The notes below the pieces were generated by a model. The model ran no database searches. It saw nothing but the letters and a program-made list of their open reading frames with translations, and was not told the DNA's origin. Positions 8,345-18,100 of a DNA stretch of 64,000 nucleotides are shown piece by piece (the stretch's first letter is position 1; each line of letters begins with the position of its first letter). A program made the translations under genes and the position numbers. Source of the stretch: Gammaproteobacteria bacterium (lineage in GTDB: Bacteria; Pseudomonadota; Gammaproteobacteria; Coxiellales; Coxiellaceae); the NCBI GenBank assembly GCA_023266215.1, contig JAHFRQ010000005.1, positions 1 through 64,000 of the forward strand, given 5' to 3'.

Positions 8345-9655
8345 TCAATCCTGCAGCTTCTTTTTAGAGAGCAGCATGCCATTAAAAACGGGGTCCGCTA
8401 TTTTTGATGGAAAATCTTTGGGTAGTTTTTGAGAGACCGCGTCAATAACTGAGTCAACGCGAGAAAGCATGCTTTCTAAAATAGTTTCTGCATGCTGAAC
8501 AGAATAATTCGCGGCTTTTGCTGTCGAAAGAAAATATCGACGCTGCATGATATCCCAATGATAATGATTGCTTTTACTTTTTAACGCCATTGCCATTTTA
8601 ATTTTCTGCGCCTGCAATGATTTATTTTTAATCATTGGGAAAGCTGAAATAATATCGTACAAAGGCGCTAAGCGATATTGTCCACCCGCTTCAATTTGAA
8701 TACTAAAATTTTTTGCGTGACCATCAATTGCGGCTAATAACCAAAATAAAACCTGTGCACTAAAAAAAGCATCACGATCTTCAGCGGGCGATGCGGAACC
8801 TAATAATAACCGCATTATTTCCTTAATGCCGGGGCCGCCGTCAGATTGATATTTTAAATGAGACGAAACACCCAACGCTTGGCACATATCTTCTTGCGGG
8901 AGTCTTAATATTTTTTGTTGATCAGAAGAGGGTTTGCGATCAAATCTTTTGACTACCAACGCTTTGATGTTTTCAAAATATTGAATTTCAGAAGAAGCAA
9001 CAGGCAAGCCAAATGCATCGGCGATTTGCGCGCATAGCCATTCGTTTTCACAGCTGTCGTGTAAATCCATATGTTGATGCGCAATTAAACCAATAGGCAA
9101 TTTAAAAATATGTGTCGTCGGTGTTGCACCAATGGGTTTTCGCCATCTTTTTTGCCAGTACAAAAATCCAAATTTTTCTTGTGCACCTGCAATAGAAATT
9201 CGAAAATCATCTTTTTCAGACATGCCAAAAGGAAAATCATGCGAATTTTTCAGCATCGTTGCAATTTGTTTTTCAGTCAGCGGCTTTGACAGCATATTAT
9301 TTTTTGCACTATTCTTTTCATCTTGATAAATAATTTGAATGGCGCCGACGCAATCTTTGCCAATGCAGCTTAATAAATCAAATGCCTGTTGGCTTGGAAT
9401 TTGAAATTGCGCTTGAATTTGAGATCTGATTGTTGGATTATCGGGCAATAAATTATCAAAAAAATTGAATACGACATCGCCTGAATAAATTTGCGCGGTC
9501 AAAGGCAGTGATAAAGAAATCGGGCGAGCATTCTGTCTTTCAAGCCAAGTTTGATCATACGAAAAATAAAGCAGTCCAGAAATTGATTTTTCTAATTTTC
9601 CAACTAACAAGCCGTTCATTAATATAATTAATATTTTGTTTTTAGCAGCTACCAT
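8345..9655 (-). CDS. hipA: HipA-family serine/threonine kinase toxin
   Basis: HipA toxins phosphorylate aminoacyl-tRNA synthetases and induce dormancy; HipB binds and inhibits them. About 436 residues, matching HipA. The N-terminal subdomain is followed by the family motifs: SLPLTAQIYSGD, NLLPDNPTIR, SIAGAQEKFGFL (ATP loop region), ALVVKRFDRK, the catalytic AIDGHAKNFSI and the metal-binding LAPLYDIISAFP. I choose the ATG at 9653-9655, which overlaps the end of hipB by 7 bases; an ATG four codons upstream (9667) is equally open. The gene seems intact and both catalytic aspartates are present. Confidence 0.93.
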   Translation of the reverse strand: MVAAKNKILIILMNGLLVGKLEKSISGLLYFSYDQTWLERQNARPISLSLPLTAQIYSGDVVFNFFDNLLPDNPTIRSQIQAQFQIPSQQAFDLLSCIGKDCVGAIQIIYQDEKNSAKNNMLSKPLTEKQIATMLKNSHDFPFGMSEKDDFRISIAGAQEKFGFLYWQKRWRKPIGATPTTHIFKLPIGLIAHQHMDLHDSCENEWLCAQIADAFGLPVASSEIQYFENIKALVVKRFDRKPSSDQQKILRLPQEDMCQALGVSSHLKYQSDGGPGIKEIMRLLLGSASPAEDRDAFFSAQVLFWLLAAIDGHAKNFSIQIEAGGQYRLAPLYDIISAFPMIKNKSLQAQKIKMAMALKSKSNHYHWDIMQRRYFLSTAKAANYSVQHAETILESMLSRVDSVIDAVSQKLPKDFPSKIADPVFNGMLLSKKKLQD

Positions 9656-9903
9656 TCTTCTGTCCATCTTTTGTTTGCTACTAAATTTGCTTTGTTTTTT
9701 TCTTGAATCTCTATATCTGCACCCACAGCTGATAAAATACGAAATAAAGATTCTAGCTTGGTGCCATTTGGATTATTCTCAAATGCAGAAATCGTTTGTT
9801 GCTTTAAACCAACAAGCTCGCCAATGGTAGATTGACTTAAATTTCTTTTTTTTCGCATCGCAATGAGCGCAAGCGCCAATGCTTCTGGCGAGTGAATCAA
9901 CAT
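9649..9903 (-). CDS. hipB: HipB antitoxin, XRE family
   Basis: An 84-residue XRE helix-turn-helix repressor. The HTH spans about residues 10-65 (ALIAMRKKRNLSQSTIGELVGLKQQTISAFENN). It is followed by LESLFRILSAVGADIEI, the usual HipB dimer strand, and a short hydrophilic tail. It precedes and overlaps hipA. It should autorepress through three TATCC-N8-GGGTA-type sites at 9923-9996. Confidence 0.92.
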   Translation of the reverse strand: MLIHSPEALALALIAMRKKRNLSQSTIGELVGLKQQTISAFENNPNGTKLESLFRILSAVGADIEIQEKNKANLVANKRWTEEW

Positions 9904-9922
9904 AATAGCCTCGCAATCAGTT

Positions 9923-9996
9923 TATCCGTTTCAACGGGTATAACTTATATTATCCGTTTCACCAGTTAAAAGCAAGTTTACCTGTTGAAGCGGGTA
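9923..9996. promoter_or_regulatory. Three HipB-type operators at 28-bp spacing
   Basis: Three 18-base sites: TATCCGTTTCAACGGGTA (9923-9940), TATCCGTTTCACCAGTTA (9951-9968) and TACCTGTTGAAGCGGGTA (9979-9996). Starts are exactly 28 bases apart. They match the known HipB site form TATCC-N8-GGATA with few changes. The first contains a perfect CCGTT-TC-AACGG core. Confidence 0.85.
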
Positions 9997-10008
9997 ATAT
10001 CAAAATAA

Positions 10009-10028
10009 AATACCGTGTTTTTAAGAAA
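10009..10028. repeat. Repeat module A, copy 3
   Basis: AATACCGTGTTTTTAAGAAA, matching the second half of the copies at 6845-6863 and 7750-7768. It begins 12 bases upstream of the outermost HipB operator and 20 bases before repeat module B. Confidence 0.65.
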
Positions 10029-10040
10029 AATAGATAATAT

Positions 10041-10151
10041 AATTTCCCCTTCGCTCGCGCTCGGGTTCTGAAAGAATTAAAGCGCGAGGGTTCTGAAAGA
10101 ATTAAAGCGCGAGGGTTCTGAAAGAATTAAAGCGCGAGGGTTCTGAAAGAA
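10041..10151. repeat. Repeat module B with 25-bp tandem array
   Basis: The module core CTTCGCTCGCGCTCGGGTTC (10049-10068) runs into three full 25-base units (10063-10087, 10088-10112, 10113-10137) starting GGGTTCTGAAAGAATTAAAG and ending CGCGA. A partial fourth unit covers 10138-10151. Related modules occur at 19465-19547 and 33021-33104. There are no spacers, so this is not CRISPR. It ends 22 bases before the rppH stop. Confidence 0.85.
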
Positions 10152-10173
10152 CGGGATTTTCTGCAAGGAAAAC

Positions 10174-10653
10174 CTAAGAACTCAACACCAACGGCGCAAA
10201 TTCGCGCAGGGCTTTTGAGTACACAGAGCGTTTGAAAAAAATAACTTGTTTTAACGGGAACCAATACGCCACCCACTTCCACTCGTCGAATTCGGGCTTG
10301 TCGCAATGATCTAATTGAATGGCGTCATCCGCGCTAATCAAACGCAACAAAAACCATTTTTGTTTTTGACCGATGCAACGATCAGGATCGCCTGGTCTTT
10401 GGAACTGTTTTGGCAAACGGTAATGCAGCCAGTCTTTTGTTTCGGCAAGAATCTTGACGTCAGACGGCTCGATGCCGAGCTCTTCTTTTAGCTCACGAAA
10501 CATGGCCTGCTCTGGCGTTTCATTCTCATCCACGCCGCCTTGCGGAAACTGCCATGCATTTTGACTGCCAATCCGTTTTGCCCACAATAAGTCGCCAAAT
10601 GCATTGACAACAATAATTCCTACGTTCGATCGAAACCCTTTTTCATCTATCAC
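10174..10653 (-). CDS. rppH: RNA pyrophosphohydrolase
   Basis: RppH (NudH) removes pyrophosphate from the 5' triphosphate end of mRNAs and so triggers RNase E-dependent decay. The 159-residue product has the complete Nudix box GGVDENETPEQAMFRELKEE plus LG near residues 38-60, and the conserved N terminus FRSNVGIIVVN and WHYRLPK-like segment DWLHYRLPKQF. The start is the GTG at 10651-10653, with AAGGA 7-8 bases upstream, giving the family N terminus MIDEKGFR. The usual partner ptsP is displaced about 4 kb downstream by the toxin-antitoxin island. Confidence 0.96.
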   Translation of the reverse strand: MIDEKGFRSNVGIIVVNAFGDLLWAKRIGSQNAWQFPQGGVDENETPEQAMFRELKEELGIEPSDVKILAETKDWLHYRLPKQFQRPGDPDRCIGQKQKWFLLRLISADDAIQLDHCDKPEFDEWKWVAYWFPLKQVIFFKRSVYSKALREFAPLVLSS

Positions 10654-10709
10654 AACATTTTCCTTGCAGTCGAGATTTTATGCCACTATCCTACGCGATC
10701 ACGATATTT

Positions 10710-10718
10710 TTATCCACA
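10710..10718 (+). promoter_or_regulatory. DnaA box upstream of nrdA
   Basis: A perfect TTATCCACA consensus DnaA box, 146 bases before the nrdA start. DnaA is a known regulator of nrdAB in E. coli. In this window it is the only perfect box I noticed, and its placement 28 bases before the NrdR boxes suggests a regulatory rather than an origin role. Confidence 0.55.
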
Positions 10719-10745
10719 GGTTATTCTCTTGTGTTTTTATCAAAA

Positions 10746-10792
10746 ACACATTATCTTGTGGTTTGTATTGTAAAAAATTCTATATGTTGTGT
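10746..10792. promoter_or_regulatory. Tandem NrdR boxes of the nrdAB promoter
   Basis: ACACATTATCTTGTGG (10746-10761) and ATTCTATATGTTGTGT (10777-10792) each match the NrdR consensus ACACWATATNTWGTGT at 14 of 16 positions. Their starts are 31 bases apart, the standard helical spacing for paired NrdR sites. NrdR should repress nrdAB when dNTP levels are high. Confidence 0.8.
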
Positions 10793-10863
10793 TTATGGAC
10801 TGATCAAAGTCACCAGCGACTGATCGTGCCACTAACCATTTTAATTAATAACAGGGAGAAATC

Positions 10864-13692
10864 ATGAGTACTGTAGCCACCCAAGAAACCATCCAAGAAA
10901 CCATTCAGATTAGAGATCCAAATTTATTAATAACGGAGCCCGGTCAATTGCGCGTTATCAATCGCAAAGGCGAATTGATGGCTTATGATGAGTCTCGCAT
11001 ATCCGTTGCCATCAAAAAAGCTTACATTGCAGTGGAAGGTGATGTTGCAGAAAATTCTCAGCGCATTCAAGAAATCGCAACTAAATTAACTCAAAATATT
11101 TCAGAGTGCTTTAAACGCCGACACATGACAGGCGGCACGATTCACATCGAGGTGATTCAAGATCAAGTCGAATTAGAATTAATGCGTGCCGGTGAGCGTG
11201 ATGTAGCCAGCGCCTATGTTTTGTATCGTGAAAAACGTCGTCAAGCGCGCGAAACATTGAGTGAAAACGACAATGAAAAACCCATTCACGTTATTTTAGA
11301 AAATGGCAGCAGAGTCAAATTAAATTTAAATATTTTAAGTAATTTAGCCGTTGATGCCTGCCAAAATTTGGCGCACGTCAATCCAACGCAAGTAATCGCC
11401 GATGCTCGCAAGAATTTATTTGATGGCGTTGCGATGAAAGATGTGTACAAAGCCATGGTCATGAGCGCAAGAACATTAGTTGAAGCTGAACCCAATTATT
11501 CTTTTGTGACTGCGCGATTATTATTGCAAGATATTTATCGCGAAGCATTAGATGCGCTAAAGATTCCCAATGATTTAACGCAGCAGGCTATTTCTGCGTA
11601 TTATCCAGCGGGTTTTAAAGCATTTATTGAGCTGGGTATCACAGCTGAATTATTGCATCCCAAGCTAAAAGAATTTGATTTAGAGTTATTAAGCAAGGCT
11701 ATTGACTCAACACGCGACCTGCAATTTACTTATTTGGGCATTCAAACTTTATATGATCGCTACTTTATTCATCGCAACGAACAACGCATTGAAATGCCGC
11801 AAGTATTTTTTATGCGTGTCGCAATGGGGTTGGCACATTGCGAGGGCAAAAATAAAAATGAGCGCGCAATTGAATTTTATAATTTAATTTCAAGCTTTGA
11901 TTATATGTCTTCAACACCAACGCTATTTAATTCTGGAACCATGCGTCCACAATTATCCAGCTGTTTTTTAACCTCTGTGCCCGATCATCTTGAAGGCATT
12001 TACGGTGCATTAAAAGACAATGCATTATTGTCAAAATTCGCTGGCGGGTTAGGTAATGATTGGACACCGGTGCGCGCAATCGGCGCTTACATTAAAGGCA
12101 CCAATGGAAAATCATCAGGCGTGGTGCCTTTTTTAAATGTGGCCAATGCCACAGCAGTTGCGGTCAATCAAGGCGGCAAGCGCAAAGGTGCGGTCTGCGC
12201 TTATTTAGAAACTTGGCATTTAGACGTCGAAGAATTCTTGGAACTCCGAAAAAACACGGGTGACGAAAGACGTCGCACACATGATATGAACACGGCGAAT
12301 TGGGTGCCCGATTTATTTATGAAGCGTGTTTTTAATCAAAAAAATTGGACTTTATTTTCACCTGATGAAACCAAAGATCTGCATGATTTGGTCGGCGATG
12401 CATTTGAAAAAGCCTATGTTGCGTATGAAGCAAAAGCTGCAAAAGGCGAGATTCGCAGCAAAACAATTCCTGCGGTTAATTTATGGCGCAAAATGCTTGG
12501 CATGTTATTTGAAACAGGACATCCTTGGATTACTTTTAAAGATCCTTGTAACTTACGTTCGCCACAACAACATGTCGGCGTTGTACACAGCTCTAATTTA
12601 TGCACTGAAATTACGTTAAACACCAAAGCCGGCGATGAAATTGCCGTGTGTAATTTAGGCAGTATTAATTTAGTAAATCATATGAAAGACGGAAAATTAA
12701 ATACAGAAAAATTACAAAAAACCATTCAAACTGCTGTTCGAATGCTAGATAACGTCATTGATATTAATTATTACACTGTGAAAGAAGCTGAAAATTCCAA
12801 CTTAAAGCACCGTCCTGTTGGCTTGGGTTTAATGGGTTTTCAAGATGCGTTATATATTCAAAATATTCCGTACGCATCTAACGAAGCCGTTGAATTTGCA
12901 GATCGCAGCATGGAAATCATCAGTTACTATGCTATTCAAGCGTCAAGTGATTTAGCAAAAGAACGTGGCACTTATCAAAGCTATAAAAATTCATTGTGGG
13001 ATCAAGGTATTTTACCGATTGATTCCATCGCGCTGCTGAAAAAAACACGCGGTGAATTTTTAGAACAAGATACGAGCTCAACATTAGATTGGGATGCGCT
13101 GCGCAAATTGGTGAAAAAACAAGGCGTGCGCAATTCTAATATTATGGCGATCGCACCCACCGCAACGATTTCAAATATTTGCGGCGTGACACAATCCATT
13201 GAGCCCACCTACCAAAATTTATTTGTGAAATCGAATATGTCAGGTGAATTTACAGTGGTGAATCCTTATTTAGTAAAAGAATTAAAATCGCGTGGACTGT
13301 GGGATCAAGTCATGATCCATGATTTGAAATATTTTAATGGAAGCTTACAAAGCATTGATCGCATTCCACAAGATTTAAAAATATTGTATGCAACTGCTTT
13401 TGAAATTGAACCAAAATGGTTTGTAGAATCAGGTTCGCGTCGTCAAAAATGGATTGATCAATCGCAGTCTTTAAATTTATATATGGCAGAACCATCGGGT
13501 AAAAAATTAGATGTTTTATATCGTATGGCATGGCTGCGCGGATTAAAAACAACCTACTATTTACGTAGTTTGGGCGCGACAAATACTGAAAAAGCGACCA
13601 TTAGCGATACGAAATTAAATGCGGTCAATATTAATGATGCAGCGCCAAAAGCGTGCGCTATTAATGATCCGGGTTGTGAAGCGTGTCAATAA
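10864..13692 (+). CDS. nrdA: Class Ia ribonucleotide reductase, alpha subunit
   Basis: Large subunit that reduces ribonucleoside diphosphates to deoxy forms; works with NrdB. The 942 residues include an N-terminal ATP-cone allosteric domain (about 25-118, LRVINRKGELMAYDESRIS onward), then the catalytic barrel. The active-site cysteines lie in the SSCFLTSV, SNLCTEI and AVCNLGSIN motifs, and a C-terminal CAINDPGCEACQ tail supplies the shuttle cysteines. Preceded by GGGAGA and by NrdR and DnaA sites. nrdB follows after 60 bases containing a hairpin repeat. Confidence 0.97.
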   Translation: MSTVATQETIQETIQIRDPNLLITEPGQLRVINRKGELMAYDESRISVAIKKAYIAVEGDVAENSQRIQEIATKLTQNISECFKRRHMTGGTIHIEVIQDQVELELMRAGERDVASAYVLYREKRRQARETLSENDNEKPIHVILENGSRVKLNLNILSNLAVDACQNLAHVNPTQVIADARKNLFDGVAMKDVYKAMVMSARTLVEAEPNYSFVTARLLLQDIYREALDALKIPNDLTQQAISAYYPAGFKAFIELGITAELLHPKLKEFDLELLSKAIDSTRDLQFTYLGIQTLYDRYFIHRNEQRIEMPQVFFMRVAMGLAHCEGKNKNERAIEFYNLISSFDYMSSTPTLFNSGTMRPQLSSCFLTSVPDHLEGIYGALKDNALLSKFAGGLGNDWTPVRAIGAYIKGTNGKSSGVVPFLNVANATAVAVNQGGKRKGAVCAYLETWHLDVEEFLELRKNTGDERRRTHDMNTANWVPDLFMKRVFNQKNWTLFSPDETKDLHDLVGDAFEKAYVAYEAKAAKGEIRSKTIPAVNLWRKMLGMLFETGHPWITFKDPCNLRSPQQHVGVVHSSNLCTEITLNTKAGDEIAVCNLGSINLVNHMKDGKLNTEKLQKTIQTAVRMLDNVIDINYYTVKEAENSNLKHRPVGLGLMGFQDALYIQNIPYASNEAVEFADRSMEIISYYAIQASSDLAKERGTYQSYKNSLWDQGILPIDSIALLKKTRGEFLEQDTSSTLDWDALRKLVKKQGVRNSNIMAIAPTATISNICGVTQSIEPTYQNLFVKSNMSGEFTVVNPYLVKELKSRGLWDQVMIHDLKYFNGSLQSIDRIPQDLKILYATAFEIEPKWFVESGSRRQKWIDQSQSLNLYMAEPSGKKLDVLYRMAWLRGLKTTYYLRSLGATNTEKATISDTKLNAVNINDAAPKACAINDPGCEACQ

Positions 13693-13732
13693 AAAACCCT
13701 CACCCTAACCCTCTCCCGATTACGGGAGAGGG
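13693..13732 (+). repeat. CCCTCACCC-type hairpin repeat, copy 1
   Basis: A 40-base element beginning AAAACCCTCACCCTAACC and ending in the hairpin CCCTCTCCCG-ATTA-CGGGAGAGGG. The identical 40 bases recur at 57756-57795. It lies between nrdA and nrdB and could act as an mRNA-stabilising or attenuating hairpin; there is no T tract after it. Confidence 0.9.
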
Positions 13733-13752
13733 AAATTTAACAGGAGAAAAAT

Positions 13753-14925
13753 ATGTCTACAATATTAAGCTGGGATGATTTAGAAGAATCAACAACCGAT
13801 GTTACCGTGAAAACAGCCGTTGCAGAAACTATTGAAGAAACAGCTGCAGAAAAAGAAACGGTAAATTTAACGGGCTTAGAGCAATTAACAATGGGTGCTG
13901 CGCGCATTCAAGTAGACGACAAAAAAATTATTAATTGCAGAGCGGATTTAAATCAATTAGTGCCATTTAAATATAAATGGGCGTGGGATAAATATTTAGC
14001 TGCTTGTGCAAATCACTGGATGCCCAATGAAATTAATATGGCAGCCGATGTAGCGCTGTGGAAAGATCCCAATGGTTTATCAGAAGATGAAAGAATGATT
14101 ATTAAACGCAGTCTAGGATTTTTTGCAACAGCAGATTCTTTGGTTGCTAATAATTTGGTATTAGCTGTTTATAAACATATTACCAATCCTGAATGCCGAC
14201 AATATCTATTGCGTCAAGCTTTTGAGGAAGCGCTGCACACGCATTCGTATCAGCATATTATTGAAAGCTTAGGTCTAGATGAAGCAGAAGTGTTTAATAT
14301 GTATCGTGAAGTGCCGTCAGTTGCCAGAAAAGCAGCCTGGGCTCTGCCGTATACTCAAAGCTTAGCGGATCCTGATTTTCACACAGGTACAGTTGAAGAT
14401 GATCAGCGATTGCTGCGCGATTTAATTGCCTTTTATGTTGTCTTTGAATCCATATTTTTCTACGTTGGCTTTACGCAAATTTTAGCAATGGGTCGACGCG
14501 GAAAAATGACAGGTACCTCTGAGCAATTTCAATATATTTTGCGGGATGAATCCATGCATGCCAATTTTGGTATTGATGTGATTAATCAAATTAAAATTGA
14601 AAATCCAAAATTATGGACAGCCGCTTTTCAAAAACAAGTGATTGAAATGATTAAAGGTGGCGTTGATTTAGAATTAACGTACGCACGTGACACCATGCCA
14701 CGCGGAATCTTAGGGTTAAATGCAGAAATGTTTGAAGACTATTTGCATTACATAGCAAACAGACGATTTATTCAGCTGGGTTTAGCAGAACAATATCCGA
14801 ATGCTAAAAATCCTTTTCCTTGGATGAGTGAAATGATGGATTTAAAGAAAGAAAAAAACTTTTTTGAAACGCGCGTCATTGAATATCAAACTGGCGGCGC
14901 GCTGCAATGGGATGAAGAAAAATAG
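13753..14925 (+). CDS. nrdB: Class Ia ribonucleotide reductase, beta subunit
   Basis: Di-iron, tyrosyl-radical subunit of 390 residues. Iron ligands and radical site are recognisable: the first Asp in the [10 protein letters not shown] region, then [12 protein letters not shown], where Glu, His (+3) and Tyr (+7) are present, and later the [11 protein letters not shown] and [10 protein letters not shown] segments with the second ligand set. The tyrosine at the radical position distinguishes it from the Chlamydia-type subunits that carry Phe there. A good CAGGAG ribosome site precedes the ATG. The N-terminal 50 residues are acidic and variable. Confidence 0.97.
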   Translation: MSTILSWDDLEESTTDVTVKTAVAETIEETAAEKETVNLTGLEQLTMGAARIQVDDKKIINCRADLNQLVPFKYKWAWDKYLAACANHWMPNEINMAADVALWKDPNGLSEDERMIIKRSLGFFATADSLVANNLVLAVYKHITNPECRQYLLRQAFEEALHTHSYQHIIESLGLDEAEVFNMYREVPSVARKAAWALPYTQSLADPDFHTGTVEDDQRLLRDLIAFYVVFESIFFYVGFTQILAMGRRGKMTGTSEQFQYILRDESMHANFGIDVINQIKIENPKLWTAAFQKQVIEMIKGGVDLELTYARDTMPRGILGLNAEMFEDYLHYIANRRFIQLGLAEQYPNAKNPFPWMSEMMDLKKEKNFFETRVIEYQTGGALQWDEEK

Positions 14926-15114
14926 TATTTATAAAATTAATTTATCACCTTAAATTAGTATATTTTTTATAAGCAAATATTTACATGAAGTATTTATATC
15001 ATGTAAATATCTATTTCTAAGTATTTCCAAAATTATTTTCGCTTGATTCTGAGCAAATTTTAAACACTCATCTATACTTTACCCTGTTCATCAACATCAA
15101 TCAGCAGGTGAAAT

Positions 15115-18100
15115 ATGGATCCCATTACCGTTTCAATCGGTGCCGCAGCAGGTTTAGTGAGATTCGCGTATCGACATCGAGAAGCAATTATCCTAGCTAA
15201 AACAAGAGCTCAGCACGCCATTAAAGATAAAATTCAAAAAATAGAACATCGTGATTTTTTATTATCAGCAGGCGTTCTTTCTAACGAAAACGGTGAGCTG
15301 GTTAATGGGCTGGTGAAAGAATGGATGCAAGAGCCGATTAAATTGGATTTTATTGACTCGTCCCTGCACGAAAATCATTTTTTGCAAGAAGCGTTTGATT
15401 ACTTAGTGCCAGCCTGCGGCCTTGTACGCATTTCTTCAAAAGGAATTCCACTTATTGGCAATGGAACACAAATTGGCTGGCAAGTGGTTAAATTAGAAAA
15501 TCCTTTATCCGAGCGTCAGAATGAACACAATGATACTTTTCTATTTCGCGAAAAAATGAAAATATTACTAGAAGATTATCATCAAAAGCATTCGGATAAA
15601 ACCAGTGTGAGCGAAGCGTTGGTCACTGTGTTAGACAATTATCTTCAATTATTTTTAACTTTAATTGATGAAGCAAAAAATATTCCAGGTGAAGAAAATA
15701 AAGGCGCGATTGAAATTCTCGAAAAAAATATTAATACATTGATTGATAATTTTCAAAATGGGCCAGCCAAAGAAAGACAATATAAATTTTTTAATTATTT
15801 TGCAAGTTATTGTGATGTTACCAAAACTGGCAGAGATTTGCTGTGCAATGCCATTCGACCAAAATTAAAAATTATAATTGATAAAGCTAAAAGAGAGCAA
15901 AAAGCACATTCACTTCAACACACAGCAAAAGACTTAGTTATTCAAACTGAAATTCTCAATGCGCAAGTTGAAAAATTCATTCGAATACATAACAGAAAAA
16001 ATAAGCTGGATGGAATTTTAAAAAAACAGGCTGAATGGATAGCAAATTATAATGGTGATGATCCAACTCAGAAATCAGTTGAAAGCGCTTGCAGCCACGC
16101 GAAGCACAACAGTAGCGAGCCTGCAATTATGGCGGCAGATAACGCGATTATATCAATCAATGTCATTATGGCGCTTGCTGCAAATGCAAAAAAAATAATT
16201 GAGAGGCATGGTGAGGCTCTTTCCGAAAAACAGCATGATGACTTGGTGCTGACACTGATATTGATTGATGCATTTAGCGAGCAATGCAAAAATAAATTTT
16301 TTAATCATCTGGTACCTTCCGCTGGAAAAGAAGTGGCCACCATTTCAAAATTTCAATATTTAGATATTGGATCGGTGAGTCTATCGTATGGTATTGCAGA
16401 AAAGCTCTCAAAAATTGATGAAAAATTAGGACACACTAAAAGAGATTCTCAGGAAATTTTAAAAAACATGATGCAAACTGCGGGAGACAATGAACCTGAT
16501 AGTGTATTAACAGCCAATATTGCATTTTTGTGTCTAGAGCGCCCTATTTTAAAAAACAATATTATTGAGTTTATAAAAAATTATGCTCATACAATGTCAA
16601 GCGCAGTCGTCACACAAATTGAAAATCAAATAGCAGAATTTAACCATTTTCAACAAAAAAAATTATCAGCTACTTTTGATGAAAAATTTGTTCCGCTTTC
16701 TTTAATCAAAAAAGGGGTGGTAAAAATAAACCGGGTTTCAAACGAAATTGTTTTTAAATTAATTCAATCTCAAGATGATTTTAAATCAGTAATACAGTTA
16801 TTAGAACAAAATCAAAAAGAAAATTTAAATTGTATTGCTGAGCTTAAAATGGCGGCGCACAAAATATTTCAAAAAACATCTATTAACCGCAGCTTGCCCG
16901 CCGTCAAAAGCAAAGACAGGAGAGATTCAATTCAAAATAATAGGCTCTTAATCGAATTTCAAGCGCTTTATATTAAACGCTATGCTGCACACTCTATTCA
17001 CAATGATGATATTTTTTACTATGATTGCGGGAATGAAAATAAAATACCAGAATATCTTATTGAACGCGGTATTGTTCGCATTGAAGAAAGATCAGGTGCC
17101 AAAATCGGTAAAATTTATCTAAAAAAAGTTGAGGTACGCCAAGATTTTGGTGCGCTCATTAATTTATTAATATCTGCTGGCGCCATTAATCATAAAATTA
17201 TTTCAAAAATAGAGGAATATAAATCTAGGATTTTTTATTTATCTGATACAGAAAAAAGAGCGTTGATTATATTAAAACAGTTTTATCCAGCTCTTGATAT
17301 TGCCTTAATAACTGCAGAGCATGATATTTTAGATAAACTCAAAGGAGATCAAGTTCGATTTTTTTCAGATATTATTTTTGCACTTCAAAACAAAAAATCA
17401 GTGCTAGTTAGTGTCAATGCCACTTCTGAAGAAACAGTTACTAATGTGATTGCTGATATTGACGCGCCTTCTCGCGGGTTATTTTCCGCCATGAATTTAT
17501 CACAAGATGATTTGCAAAAGCCAAATAGTGAAATTGTATTTCATCTGATCGATATGAATATAATTAAAATAACTGATTCTCGAAAATTTTATGTTAATTT
17601 TGATCATGTCAAAACAGATATTGCAGCGACTCTATTGGCGCATTTTCTCAATCGAAAATGTCACGCGCATGTATCAACCGCAGTTGACACGGTTCAAAGC
17701 CATACAATTTCTGAACAGCAGAGAGTCATTAAGGATTTATTTGAGCTGTCCTCTTTATCTAAAAACGAAAAAATGTTTTACACAGAAGTCCAATTGCTTT
17801 TAAAAATAGCCGAAAGCATTATTAATAAAACCAGTGGTTTTGCACAAGAGTTAACGAAAGCAGATGTTATTGAGCTTAAAAAGCTAACTATTTCCTATAA
17901 AGAAAATGCTTTTCAGTTATCGCAGAAATTACCGCTGGATATTGGCGAGCCTTTTCGCAGAAAGCTAAGTGAAATTGCAGTCAGCACAAAATTAATGATT
18001 GAATCTTATGATCAGCTATCTGCAAAGCACAATGCAGAAAAATTTAATCGACTTAAAAAATCAATCGCTGATGTGTTATTGGTCGTCTTAGAAGAAAGAA

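Noticed and set aside
8342-8351. GGTTCAATCC, which resembles the T-arm of a tRNA gene
   Set aside because: No matching acceptor stem, anticodon arm or CCA-side pairing on either strand; the bases are at the hipA stop.
10063-10151. Regular 25-base repeats suggesting a CRISPR array
   Set aside because: Units are contiguous with no spacers and no cas genes are present; this is a tandem array of an intergenic repeat.
10710-10718. DnaA box as a sign of a replication origin
   Set aside because: A single box beside NrdR sites with no dnaA, no box cluster and no AT-rich unwinding element; best read as transcriptional control of nrdAB.
10604-10867. 87-codon frame reaching the nrdA start region
   Set aside because: It crosses the rppH start and the NrdR/DnaA regulatory sites and encodes no recognisable protein.
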